From NCBI GenBank assembly GCA_036501825.1, contig DASXZP010000036.1, forward strand, positions 1 through 64,000: 64,000 nt of DNA, in the 5' to 3' direction. This stretch comes from JAFECT01 sp036501825 (GTDB taxonomy: Bacteria; Pseudomonadota; Alphaproteobacteria; Caulobacterales; Caulobacteraceae). The translations under genes were made by a program, and so were the position numbers. Positions 7,923 to 15,911 of this stretch are shown piece by piece; position 1 is the stretch's first letter; every line of letters begins with the position of its first letter. A model generated the notes under the pieces. It did not search any database, was not told the DNA's origin, and saw only the letters and a list, made by a program, of their open reading frames with translations.

Positions 7923-8252
7923 ATGATCGCCCTCCTCGCCGCGTTACAGCTTGCCGTCACGCCGGTTGATTACACGCCGGATAAGCCGCTGCCGAAACTG
8001 CCACTGACGCGCGATTACCTCGCCTACTGCGACAGAGAGGCGAAGGGGTGCAGCGATTATCTCTTCGACTTCATCTGGAACTCGACGGTGGGGCCGCAGC
8101 ACGTGGGTTATTGCCTGCCCGATAAAGAGGCGTCGGAAACGGTGATCACGGGCAAGGTGGTGAGCTGGTTGCGCGCCCACCCCGAGCTCGCCGACAAGCC
8201 GACCAACCCGTCGCTGACCAAGGCGTTGATGGCGAGTTATCCCTGCCGGTAG
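7923..8252 (+). CDS. Secreted Rap1a/Tai-like small protein
   Basis: A 109-residue protein with a short signal peptide (MIALLAALQLAVTPV). The frame is open from 7881, but the ATG at 7923 gives the export signal directly at the N-terminus. The mature part has four cysteines; the end GYCLPD...VVSWLRAHPELADKP...LTKALMASYPC has the pattern of the Rap1a/Tai immunity fold (GxC near the middle, helix with hPE, terminal FPC/YPC). Such proteins neutralise T6SS amidases in Serratia; many orphan copies exist with no known role. No T6SS effector or structural gene is seen nearby, so an immunity role is not supported by context. Confidence 0.7.
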   Translation: MIALLAALQLAVTPVDYTPDKPLPKLPLTRDYLAYCDREAKGCSDYLFDFIWNSTVGPQHVGYCLPDKEASETVITGKVVSWLRAHPELADKPTNPSLTKALMASYPCR

Positions 8253-8270
8253 TGTTGGGCCGTTAGAGCG

Positions 8271-8930
8271 TCAGACGCGCACGTAGTCGACCAGCGAACC
8301 ATCCGCCACCTTGCCGCGCAGCGCCAGCCAGGCGCCGGACGCGTCGTACCAGTCGGTGATCTCGCTCTCGCCGGTGATCACGACCTTGGAGGCGGCGGCG
8401 ACCTTCGTGTCCGGCGGCGCGAAACGGCCGCGGCTGTGCGCGCAGCCGAGCTTCATCATGCGGCCGTCCTGCGGATTGAACAGCGGCGCGCGCATGGCGT
8501 CGCCGTTCCAGTGCGACATGGGCGCGGCGGCGCCGGACAGCGTCAAGCGACCGCGCTTCGAACCATCGGCGATAATGTTGTCGCCGCTGCGCCGCACGCT
8601 GAGCTTCTGTTGCGCGCCGTTGGCGACCGTGTGCGACTCCAGACTCTCGAAGCGTCCCGCGCGCCAGCGCTCGCTGTCGTGGTGGGCGTATTTCAGCAGG
8701 GTGATCGGGCCGAGCATCACGGTTATGGCGACGTCGATCTCGACCAGGGTGTCGTCGCCGGCGGTGCTGAAACTCACCCGGTGCTCGCCGATCTTGGTCC
8801 CCTTGCGGATGACGTGAAACAGCAGACGGCCGGACGCCGCGACGGCGGCAGAGGCGTAGAGGGCGTCGCCGAGAATCGCGGGAGCGGCAACGAGGCCGCC
8901 TAGAATCATGCGTCGTGAGCAAACGGTCAT
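8271..8930 (-). CDS. DUF6134-like exported protein
   Basis: About 219 residues from ATG 8930 (MTVCSRRMILGGLVAAPAIL, a signal-like start with RR). The mature domain begins LFHVIRKGTKIGEHRVSFST, the typical opening of the DUF6134 family (short beta strands with K-I-G), followed by beta-rich segments such as LVEIDVAITVMLGPITLL and ending TDWYDASGAWLALRGKV. The frame is open to 9038 but that extension is Ser/Arg rich and unlike an export signal. Predicted periplasmic beta-sheet protein; function unknown. It lies 18 nt from the convergent Rap1a/Tai-like gene. Confidence 0.7.
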   Translation of the reverse strand: MTVCSRRMILGGLVAAPAILGDALYASAAVAASGRLLFHVIRKGTKIGEHRVSFSTAGDDTLVEIDVAITVMLGPITLLKYAHHDSERWRAGRFESLESHTVANGAQQKLSVRRSGDNIIADGSKRGRLTLSGAAAPMSHWNGDAMRAPLFNPQDGRMMKLGCAHSRGRFAPPDTKVAAASKVVITGESEITDWYDASGAWLALRGKVADGSLVDYVRV

Positions 8931-8967
8931 GGCGTCTTCGTTACGGGTGAAGCTGGGATTTGGATTG

Positions 8968-9471
8968 CTACTCCGTCGGGGCCGGCACGGGCTTGTCCTC
9001 CAACAGGCGGTGATAGACGCGGACCAGGCGCTCCACATTGATGGTGTTGGTGCGGATGATCTCGTTCCAGACTTCGAGCCGAGCGACCTCGATGGGGACG
9101 ATATAGCCGCCGGCGCGCCGTTGCAGAACGCCCTTCTCGGTCAGGCGCGAGACGTTGCGGCGCACGGTCTCGTAGGGAAAGTCGAGAAAGTCGGCCAGGC
9201 CGCGGATGGTCACCGGCCGGCGCACCGCGTCGGGGGGAACGGTGTCGATGGCGCCGTAGGTTCGCTCGAATTCGTCGTCGCCCTGGAACTGGGCCAGGTT
9301 GCCGCGCACCACCGCCAGGCAGATCAGGGCGTCGAGCAGATTGCCGTCCGAGGCCTTGCGGATCAGGTTCAGGCTGCGCAGCAGATAGTCCGCCGACGCC
9401 CGGCCGAGGGATCGGCCGATGTCGTTCCTGGCGTCATCCTGGCCGCGATCCTTGGATCGATCCTTGGACAT
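8968..9471 (-). CDS. Winged-helix transcriptional regulator
   Basis: A roughly 167-residue protein from ATG 9471 (MSKDRSKDRGQDDARNDIG). The last 90 residues include a clear winged helix-turn-helix: RPVTIRGLADFLDFPYETVRR followed by NVSRLTEKGVLQRRAGGYIV, i.e. helix 2, recognition helix with ETVRRNV, and the wing. Upstream is a helical domain (NLLDALICLAVVRGNLAQ) that may dimerise. It resembles MarR/IclR-like DNA-binding folds but no family is certain. No good Shine-Dalgarno precedes 9471, so the start could be upstream (frame open to 9600). It is divergent from the 2OG oxygenase gene, a possible target. Confidence 0.78.
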   Translation of the reverse strand: MSKDRSKDRGQDDARNDIGRSLGRASADYLLRSLNLIRKASDGNLLDALICLAVVRGNLAQFQGDDEFERTYGAIDTVPPDAVRRPVTIRGLADFLDFPYETVRRNVSRLTEKGVLQRRAGGYIVPIEVARLEVWNEIIRTNTINVERLVRVYHRLLEDKPVPAPTE

Positions 9472-9715
9472 GGGAGTCCAGTCCAGCCCCCGCTCGACGG
9501 CCGCGATCTTAAACCCAAATAAACGTCGTGCCCACGACAGACTGGTGCAAGGCGCCTCAGGGCTGCGGCCTCGGACCGCCTGGACAGGGGGAGCGGTCAA
9601 ACCTAAGCCGCATTCCCGGGGTCATAGGCCCGTCCCCCGCCGCGGCCGCTCAGGCGAAAAGGCTTGCGCGCCCGGCCCCGGGGTCGTGCAATGGGGCGTG
9701 AAAGGTTTTGGAGTC

Positions 9716-10405
9716 ATGGGTTTGACGCAAGCGATGGGCCTGACGAGCGACGCCCTGACCGAACAGGTGAAGGCGACCCTGTGCGCATCCTTCGCCGCCG
9801 GCGCCCCCCACGACGTCCCCTACCGGCACTGGATCGTCTCCAACGTGTTCCCGGCGGGCATGCCGAACACCTTGTACAATCTGCCTTTCCCGACCGCGGA
9901 CCTGCACGGGGTTTCGGGCAAGCGCGAGCTGCACAACGACACGCGGCGCTATTTCGACGCCGAGAACAACGCGCGCTTCGCCGAATGCGGCGCGGTGGCC
10001 GACGCCTTCCAGTCACGCGACGTGGTGGACGCCATCGAGCGCCACACCGGCGCCGACCTGAGCGGGACTTACGTGCGTCTGGAATACGCCCAGGACATCG
10101 ACGGCTTCTGGCTCGAGCCACACACCGATCTCGGCGTGAAGAAGTTCACCATGCTGATCTACATGGGCCATGGTCCGGACCAGGACGATCTGGGTACGGA
10201 CATTTACGCCGACCACGACACCTGGGCGAAACGTCCCGCGTTCACGCCCAACACGGCGCTGATCTTCGTGCCCGGAAACAACACCTGGCACGGCTTCGAA
10301 AAGCGCGAGATCAAGGGCGTACGCAAGTCGGTGATCATGAACTACGTCACCGACGACTGGCGCGCCCGCGAACAACTCGCGTACCCGACGACGCCGGTGA
10401 AGTAA
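9716..10405 (+). CDS. 2OG-Fe(II) oxygenase superfamily protein
   Basis: A 229-residue protein from ATG 9716. It has the double-stranded beta-helix iron ligands: His and Asp in EPHTDLGVKKFTMLIYM and the distal His in NTWHGFEKREIKGVRKSVIM, with the arginine for 2-oxoglutarate in the same last segment (GVRKSVIMNYV). Iron- and 2-oxoglutarate-dependent hydroxylation of a small molecule or protein side chain is expected; the substrate is unknown. The frame is open further upstream to 9419, but that part is arginine/proline rich and not family-like. It is followed by an inverted-repeat region (10455-10632). Confidence 0.8.
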   Translation: MGLTQAMGLTSDALTEQVKATLCASFAAGAPHDVPYRHWIVSNVFPAGMPNTLYNLPFPTADLHGVSGKRELHNDTRRYFDAENNARFAECGAVADAFQSRDVVDAIERHTGADLSGTYVRLEYAQDIDGFWLEPHTDLGVKKFTMLIYMGHGPDQDDLGTDIYADHDTWAKRPAFTPNTALIFVPGNNTWHGFEKREIKGVRKSVIMNYVTDDWRAREQLAYPTTPVK

Positions 10406-10454
10406 GAGTCGCTATTGTTCGCCTCGTCGCGGGTGCGGCGGACGGCGGCGCCTT

Positions 10455-10632
10455 CAAACACAAAGAAAGATAAGAAAGAGAAGGACGCGAAGGCGGCAGC
10501 ATCGTCGCCGCAAGCGTTGCGTCTGCTCTCGTGAACCGACCGCGCGAAGCGCGGTCATCAGGTTTAGGTGCGTCGTTGGGTCGGTCTCGGATTCCTTATC
10601 TTTCTTGGCTTTCTTTTTTTCCTTTGTGTTTG
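10455..10632. repeat. Long inverted repeat with central hairpin
   Basis: Left arm 10455-10474 (CAAACACAAAGAAAGATAAG) pairs with two blocks on the right, 10622-10632 (CTTTGTGTTTG) and 10595-10606 (CTTATCTTTCTT), with a 15-nt bulge between them. In the loop is a perfect hairpin at 10538-10556 (GACCGCGC-GAA-GCGCGGTC). The architecture, a long AT-richer stem enclosing GC hairpins, is the same as at 19126-19395 and 59531-59680. It lies between two converging genes and may also serve as a bidirectional terminator. Confidence 0.7.
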
Positions 10633-10649
10633 ACGGCGCGACGCTCGAT

Positions 10650-11615
10650 CTAGCCCCTGGCGTCGAGGATCTTACGCACCCGTTCCGCCGCGACCGTCGT
10701 GGAATTCAGCGGACCCTTGGTGGCAGCGGGCGTTGCCGCGCCTTCGAAGCGCGCCGCCAGGCCCTCATCGATCAGCCGGTCGAGGATCGGCGCGTGGCGT
10801 TCGCCGCCGAGGTCGAACACTTCCACCGGATGCGGCGAGGCGATGGCTTCGCTCATCATCGAGACGCTGTCGCTGGTCACCACCAGGCGGTCCGAAAGGG
10901 CGAGGATTCCGTGGTACGGGTTTGTACCGTCGCGATCCCACAGGAACACATTGGGTTCGCCCAGGAACGCCTGGCCGAAGGCGCCGACCAGATGCTGGGG
11001 CGTGCGCGGCGAGGGCGTGATCGCCAGCCCCGCGCCGGTCTCGTCCTTCAGCTTGCGCAACAGCGCGATCAGCCGTTCGCCCGCGGCCGGATCGAATTCG
11101 TAATTGCGCGTGGAGCCGCCCAGCACCACGCCGATCAGCGGATGGCCCAGCGGCGCGAACCGCTCGCGCCACTTGTCCGCCGCCGCGTCGAGCTTCTTCG
11201 GCGTCAGGTCGTGCAGCGCCGTCGGCACGGTCAGCACGTTGTCGCCCTTCGCCCGGTCGTGGGGCATGGCGACCACCAGGTCGAAGGCCTTGGGATCGGT
11301 CAGCGGGTCCTGGACGTGCACGGCGACGGTCTTGCCGCCGCTGGCCTTACGCACCGCTACGGCGGCGGCGGCGGACTTACGCCCACAGGTGACGATCAGG
11401 TCGGGCCACGGCGGCTCCAGCTGGTCGAGCTCCGGGTCCGGATCGGTGACCGCCCTGGGCGATGCGGCCCAGGCCCCCGGCAGCAGGGTCCAGGGAAAGC
11501 GGATGCCGACGGTCTTTTCCACCACCGTGTCGGCCACGGCCTCGGCGAGGCCGCGGGCCTGGGTGCGCATGCCGGTGGCGCCGGTGGTGACCGCCCAGGC
11601 GACGCGCCCGGTCAT
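10650..11615 (-). CDS. ELM1/GtrOC1 family putative glycosyltransferase
   Basis: A 321-residue member of the mitochondrial fission ELM1-like family (DUF1022), whose bacterial members are putative nucleotide-sugar glycosyltransferases with a GT-B-like fold. Signs: N-terminal VAWAVTTGATGMRTQARGLA, PDLIVTCGRKSAAAAVAVRK, VHVQDPLTDPKAFDLVV, GVVLGGSTRNYEF, and the C-terminal VTSDSVSMMSEAIASPHPVEVFDL typical of the family's donor-binding half. Its ATG overlaps the stop of manC by four bases (ATGA), so it is the second gene of a manC-led unit and likely acts in the same glycan pathway. The biochemical activity has not been read from motifs alone. Confidence 0.85.
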   Translation of the reverse strand: MTGRVAWAVTTGATGMRTQARGLAEAVADTVVEKTVGIRFPWTLLPGAWAASPRAVTDPDPELDQLEPPWPDLIVTCGRKSAAAAVAVRKASGGKTVAVHVQDPLTDPKAFDLVVAMPHDRAKGDNVLTVPTALHDLTPKKLDAAADKWRERFAPLGHPLIGVVLGGSTRNYEFDPAAGERLIALLRKLKDETGAGLAITPSPRTPQHLVGAFGQAFLGEPNVFLWDRDGTNPYHGILALSDRLVVTSDSVSMMSEAIASPHPVEVFDLGGERHAPILDRLIDEGLAARFEGAATPAATKGPLNSTTVAAERVRKILDARG

Positions 11616-12742
11616 GGTTCGTCACCGTCGCGAGTCAGGCGGGCGATTTCGGAGGCGAGGTCTTTCACTTCTTCTTCGCGGCCGCGGCGACAGACCAGCA
11701 CCCCTTCCAAGGTGGCGACGATCACCAGATCCTCGACCCCGATCGCCGCCACCGGCAGGCCCTCGGCGCGCACCAGCACGTTTTTCACGTCGCGGGCGGC
11801 GACGTCGCCCGACAACACCGCGCCCGACGCATCCTTGTCGCCCGCGGCCCAAAGCGCCGACCAGGTGCCTAAGTCCGCCCACTGAAGATCGACGGCGACG
11901 ACGCAGGCGCGCTCGGTCTTTTCCACCAGCGCACGGTCGATCGACACCGCCGGCGCATGTTTGAACGCATCGGCCTTCAGCGTGCGCGCATCGCCGTCGC
12001 GCTTCGCGTGCGCCCACGCCTGTTCGACGGCGGCGAACAACTCCGGCGCACGATCGAGGATCTCGTCGAGCGCCGAACGCACCGGCATCACGAACATGCC
12101 GCTGTTCCACAAACAGCCCTCTGCCACGAGCTTTTCAGCCTCGGGCGCCAGCGGTTTCTCCACAAAGCTCGCGACCTCGAACGCGTCCGTCGCGCCGGTG
12201 ATCGGCGCGCCGGGACGAATGTAGCCGTAGCCGGTGGCGGGACCGCTCGGCTTCAGACCGAACAGGCCGAGGCGGCCGTTGCGCGCCAGCGTGGTCGCCG
12301 TCGCCGCCGCATGACCGAAGGCCTCCTCGTCGCCGATGGCGTGGTCGGTCGGCATGATGAAGGCGATGGCGTTTTCGTCCGTATCCGCACAATCGAGCAG
12401 GGCGGCGGTGACCGCCGGCGCCGTGTCGCGGCCGAAAGGCTCAAGGATCAGGCGCGCGGTCTCGCCGATCTCGCCCAACTGCTCGCGGATGATGTCGGCA
12501 TGGGCGAGGCTGCCGATCACCACCGGGGCGGCAAAGCGCGACCGGTCGGCGGTGCGCAGGATCGCCTGCTGGAACAGGGTCAGGTCGCCATTTTTTTGAG
12601 AAGAACGGGCCAGGCGCAGGAACTGCTTGGGCCGCTCGCCGCGGGACAGGGGCCACAGGCGCGATCCGCCGCCGCCGGAGAGGTAGACCGGGATGACGGG
12701 GGCGGTGGGCAAGGCCTTAGGGCTCCTGGGTTGCCGTCTCAT
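11612..12742 (-). CDS. manC: Mannose-1-phosphate guanylyltransferase
   Basis: Makes GDP-mannose from mannose-1-phosphate and GTP. The 376 residues start with a short tail and then PVIPVYLSGGGGSRLWPLSR, the nucleotide-binding signature, followed by RPKQFLRLA (pyrophosphorylase lysine) and the sugar-binding VEKP segment (ASFVEKPLAPEAEKLV) and WNSGMFV. The length shows a single-domain transferase lacking the C-terminal phosphomannose-isomerase cupin of bifunctional ManC/AlgA. A second serine follows the glycine stretch where T or S is usual, which is within family range. Divergent from the polyprenyl-phosphate mannosyltransferase gene, whose donor it would supply. Confidence 0.93.
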   Translation of the reverse strand: MRRQPRSPKALPTAPVIPVYLSGGGGSRLWPLSRGERPKQFLRLARSSQKNGDLTLFQQAILRTADRSRFAAPVVIGSLAHADIIREQLGEIGETARLILEPFGRDTAPAVTAALLDCADTDENAIAFIMPTDHAIGDEEAFGHAAATATTLARNGRLGLFGLKPSGPATGYGYIRPGAPITGATDAFEVASFVEKPLAPEAEKLVAEGCLWNSGMFVMPVRSALDEILDRAPELFAAVEQAWAHAKRDGDARTLKADAFKHAPAVSIDRALVEKTERACVVAVDLQWADLGTWSALWAAGDKDASGAVLSGDVAARDVKNVLVRAEGLPVAAIGVEDLVIVATLEGVLVCRRGREEEVKDLASEIARLTRDGDEP

Positions 12743-12831
12743 AGCGGCGGCGCGCCGCAGGGTCGAGCCGGACCCCTTCTAAAACAGGCCGTTCCGTGCG
12801 AGACCCCGGCCGTTTCCAGGAGAGCCGAGCT

Positions 12832-14010
12832 TTGGCCAGCGCCGTCGAAGAGGTCCCGAGCGAGGACGCGCCGATCCGGCGCGCGCCGGGGCAGGCGACG
12901 CCGCAACTGACCGTGGTGGTCCCCACCTTCAACGAGCGCGGCAATGTTCAGCGGCTGCTCGAGCTGCTCGACGCGGCCCTGAAGGGCGTGGCCTGGGAGG
13001 CGATCTTCGTCGACGACGATTCGCCCGATGGCACCGCCCAGCTGGTGAAGGATATCGCGGCCGGTGATCCGCGCGTTCACTGCATCCGCCGTGTCGGTCG
13101 CCGCGGCCTCGCCGGCGCGGTGATCGAAGGCGCGCTCGCCAGTGCGGCGCCGTTCGTGGCGGTGATCGACGGCGATCTGCAGCATGACGAGACGCTGTTG
13201 CCGCAGATGCTGGCCAGGCTCGAAGCCAACGAAGCCGACCTGGTGGTCGCGTCGCGTTACGTCGAGGGCGGCGGCGAGACCGGCGGCTTCACCAAGACGC
13301 GGGCGGCCGGCAGCCGGCTGGCCAACTGGCTGGGCGGCCGCATCCTGCATGCGAGGGTGAGCGACCCGGTGTCCGGCTTTTTCGCGATCCGTCGCGAGGT
13401 GGTGGAGGAAGCGGCGCCGCGGCTATCGACCGAAGGCTTCAAGATCCTGTTCGACATCATCGCCACTACGCGCAAGCCGCTGCGCATTCTGGAGCTGCCG
13501 TATCAGTTCCGCGACCGCCACGAAGGCGAGAGCAAGCTCGATCAGCGGGTGGTGATCGAATACCTGGGCCTGCTGATCACCAAGGCGACCAACGATCTGG
13601 TGTCGCCGCGCTTCATCATGTTCGGCCTCGTCGGCGGGTCCGGTTTTGTCGTGCAATACGCCGTGACCAAATTGCTTGGGATATTCGCGCCGCATCTCGG
13701 AACCGCCGCCCTCGAACTCTTCGGCTTGAGCTTCCTCGCGCGCGATGCGATCGGCGCGCTGGTAGCGATGACGTCGAACTACCTACTCAACAACTTCCTC
13801 ACCTATGCGGATCGCAGGAAGCGCGGGTGGAAGATGCTCACCGGCTATCTGCAGTTCTGCATGGCGTGCAGTTTCGGCCTGGTGGTGAACCTGGGCGTCG
13901 GCGCGGGCGTGCGCCACTTCCTGCCGCACAACGATCTGCTCGCCACAGCCGCCGGCGTCGGCGCCGGCGCGGTCTGGAACTATGTCTCCACCGCCCTCGC
14001 CGTCTGGTGA
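12832..14010 (+). CDS. Polyprenyl-phosphate mannosyltransferase (GT2) fused to GtrA domain
   Basis: A two-domain membrane enzyme of about 392 residues. The N-terminal GT2 domain is of the dolichol-phosphate mannose synthase type: LTVVVPTFNERGNVQRLLEL, AIFVDDDSPDGTAQL (DDDSPDGT), VIDGDLQHDETLLPQML (DxD-like DGDLQHD) and the amphipathic EGESKLDQRVVIEYL segment. The C-terminal about 130 residues, from FIMFGLVGGSGFVVQYAVTK, form a four-helix GtrA domain often involved in lipid-linked sugar flipping. I place the start at TTG 12832, 7-8 nt after AGGAGAG; a GTG at 12796 is in frame but has no such site. Followed with a 29-nt overlap by the GT39 gene. Confidence 0.9.
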   Translation: MASAVEEVPSEDAPIRRAPGQATPQLTVVVPTFNERGNVQRLLELLDAALKGVAWEAIFVDDDSPDGTAQLVKDIAAGDPRVHCIRRVGRRGLAGAVIEGALASAAPFVAVIDGDLQHDETLLPQMLARLEANEADLVVASRYVEGGGETGGFTKTRAAGSRLANWLGGRILHARVSDPVSGFFAIRREVVEEAAPRLSTEGFKILFDIIATTRKPLRILELPYQFRDRHEGESKLDQRVVIEYLGLLITKATNDLVSPRFIMFGLVGGSGFVVQYAVTKLLGIFAPHLGTAALELFGLSFLARDAIGALVAMTSNYLLNNFLTYADRRKRGWKMLTGYLQFCMACSFGLVVNLGVGAGVRHFLPHNDLLATAAGVGAGAVWNYVSTALAVW

Positions 14011-15496
14011 CGGAGCGCGTCCGTTAGGGCGCCTGGATTTCCGCTTTCTTCTCGTCGTCACCGGCGCCCTGCTGGTGTTCCGCCTGCTCGCGGCCGGCCT
14101 GATTCATCTGACCGAGGACGAGGCCTATTACCGGATCTGGTCGCTGAGCCCGGCCTTCGGCTATTTCGACCATCCGCCGATGATCGCCTGGTGGATCTGG
14201 CTCGGCCGCCACCTCGCGGGCGATGATTCGCTGGGCGTGCGCCTGTTACCGGTGCTGGCCAGCGCGGTTTCCAGCCTGATCGTCTTCGACCTGGCGCGGC
14301 TCACCGGCGCGAGCGACCGCACCGCTGCCCGGGCCGGCATTTGGTACAACGCGACCTTCCTGGTCGGCGCGGGCGCCATGCTCGCCATCCCCGATGCGCC
14401 CGCCAGCCTGTTCTGGCAGCTCACGGTCTGGACCGTGTTGCGGGCACTGAAGGGCGAACGCGTCTGGGCCTGGTGGATCGCGGCGGGCGCGGCGGCGGGG
14501 CTTGCCTGCATCTCGAAATACTCCGGCCTGTTCCTGGCGCCGGGCGTGCTGCTGGTGCTGGCGCTCACCGTGCGCGGCCGCGCGCAGTTGAAGACGCCGT
14601 GGCCGTGGCTCTGCGTGATCATCGCGGCGGCGATCTTCAGCCTGAACCTGATCTGGAACGCCGAGCATCACTGGCTGTCGTTCGTGAAACAGTTCGGCCG
14701 CGCCGCGCCGCATCACTTCAGCGCCAACTTCATCCTCGAGTTCATCGCGGGCCAGTTGCTGTTGCTCAATCCGCTGATCGCGGTTTTCGCGGTGCGTGCG
14801 CTGATGCGCAAACCGAGGTGGTTCGACCTGGACGGTGCGTGGCTGTTCGCCGCCTTCAGCGCGCCCTTCTTCGCCTACCTGCTGCTGCACAGCCTGCACG
14901 ACCGCGTGCAAGCCCACTGGCCCTCGCCGCTCTATCCCGCGCTGGCGATCTGCGCCGCCCTCGCCGCAGAACAGGTCAAGCGCGGCGGCTGGTTCGCCCG
15001 CCTGCGCACCGCAACGCCGTTCCTCGGCATCGGCCTGACCTGCGCCGCCTTGATCTACGGCATGGCGCCCGTGAAAAGCGGCGCCGGCGACCCGTCCCAC
15101 GAGGTGCGCGGCTGGAGCGACTTCGGCAGACGCCTGGACGCCTTGCGCACGCAGCGCGGCGCCGCCTGGATCGGCACGGTCAGCTACGGCGAAGCGGCGC
15201 AGCTCTCCATGCCGCACACGGTGAACGCTCCGGTGATCGAAATCGGCGAACGCGACCGCTACGCCATCCTCAGCCACCCGCCTCTTGCCGACCTCACCAA
15301 ACCCGGCGTCATCCTCGACCTGAAACGCCGCCTGACGCTGCCCATGCTCGGCCAATGCTTCAACAACGTCACCGCGCTTGGCGAACTCGACCGCACCCCG
15401 GATCGTCACGCCAAATACGAAGCGTTCCTGGTGTCATCACCGAAACAGATCGTCGAAGGCGGCTGCTGGGCTGACGACCGCGCGCCGGCCAAATAG
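13982..15496 (+). CDS. GT39 (ArnT-like) membrane glycosyltransferase
   Basis: A 504-residue integral membrane glycosyltransferase that takes sugars from polyprenyl-phosphate donors in the periplasm. After the first membrane helix comes LTEDEAYYRIWSLSPAFGYF followed by DHPPMIAWWIWLGRHL, the GT39/GT83 periplasmic loop with the acidic catalytic DE pair. About eleven hydrophobic segments follow, to residue 350, then a soluble C-terminal domain (SDFGRRLDALRTQRGAAWIG). It overlaps the preceding polyprenyl-phosphate mannosyltransferase by 29 nt, so that enzyme presumably supplies its donor. Acceptor (lipid A, other lipid or protein) unknown. Confidence 0.88.
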   Translation: MSPPPSPSGDGARPLGRLDFRFLLVVTGALLVFRLLAAGLIHLTEDEAYYRIWSLSPAFGYFDHPPMIAWWIWLGRHLAGDDSLGVRLLPVLASAVSSLIVFDLARLTGASDRTAARAGIWYNATFLVGAGAMLAIPDAPASLFWQLTVWTVLRALKGERVWAWWIAAGAAAGLACISKYSGLFLAPGVLLVLALTVRGRAQLKTPWPWLCVIIAAAIFSLNLIWNAEHHWLSFVKQFGRAAPHHFSANFILEFIAGQLLLLNPLIAVFAVRALMRKPRWFDLDGAWLFAAFSAPFFAYLLLHSLHDRVQAHWPSPLYPALAICAALAAEQVKRGGWFARLRTATPFLGIGLTCAALIYGMAPVKSGAGDPSHEVRGWSDFGRRLDALRTQRGAAWIGTVSYGEAAQLSMPHTVNAPVIEIGERDRYAILSHPPLADLTKPGVILDLKRRLTLPMLGQCFNNVTALGELDRTPDRHAKYEAFLVSSPKQIVEGGCWADDRAPAK

Positions 15497-15504
15497 GCGA
15501 TCGC

Positions 15505-15909
15505 TCAGCGCCTGATCGTCAGCGGCGGCAAATGCAGATCGTGCGCTGCCTTATCGAATTCTGCTTGAGTGAGCGGTCCGACGATCCGCTCGGGGTTGTT
15601 CCCCCATCCGGCAACCTCTTGCGGTACGCGCGCGAAGTAGAAATAGCGGCGCTCCTGATCATCCGAATCGCCCGCTTGCGCGACGACGATGTATCGGCCG
15701 TTTGCGCCGGCGGCGACGATGCGAGGGCCCGGTAGTCCATCGACGGCGCATCCTTCGTCGGGTCCGTGCGGACACCGGATCAGATACACATCGTTGGTTT
15801 CGGCGAGCGTGCCTACATAGAACGGGCCGCTCACGTGAACCGGCGGCCGACTGCATCCCCCGAGCAGCGCTGCGGCCAGCACCAAGGTCATGAAGAGTGC
15901 ACGTCCCAC
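15505..15909 (-). CDS. Small lipoprotein of unknown function
   Basis: A 134-residue predicted lipoprotein: signal MGRALFMTLVLAAALLGGCS with lipobox LLGGC, then a short beta-rich domain (GPFYVGTLAETNDVYLIRCP, IVAAGANGRYIVVAQAG). Two further cysteines (positions about 46 and 54) may bond. It starts 2 nt after the stop of the desaturase gene on the same strand, so both are probably one transcript. No family recognised. Confidence 0.75.
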   Translation of the reverse strand: MGRALFMTLVLAAALLGGCSRPPVHVSGPFYVGTLAETNDVYLIRCPHGPDEGCAVDGLPGPRIVAAGANGRYIVVAQAGDSDDQERRYFYFARVPQEVAGWGNNPERIVGPLTQAEFDKAAHDLHLPPLTIRR

Positions 15910-15911
15910 GA

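Noticed and set aside
9419..9715. Upstream extension of the 2OG oxygenase frame
   Set aside because: Arg/Pro-rich and antisense to the regulator's 5' end; no family similarity. ATG 9716 gives a normal-length enzyme.
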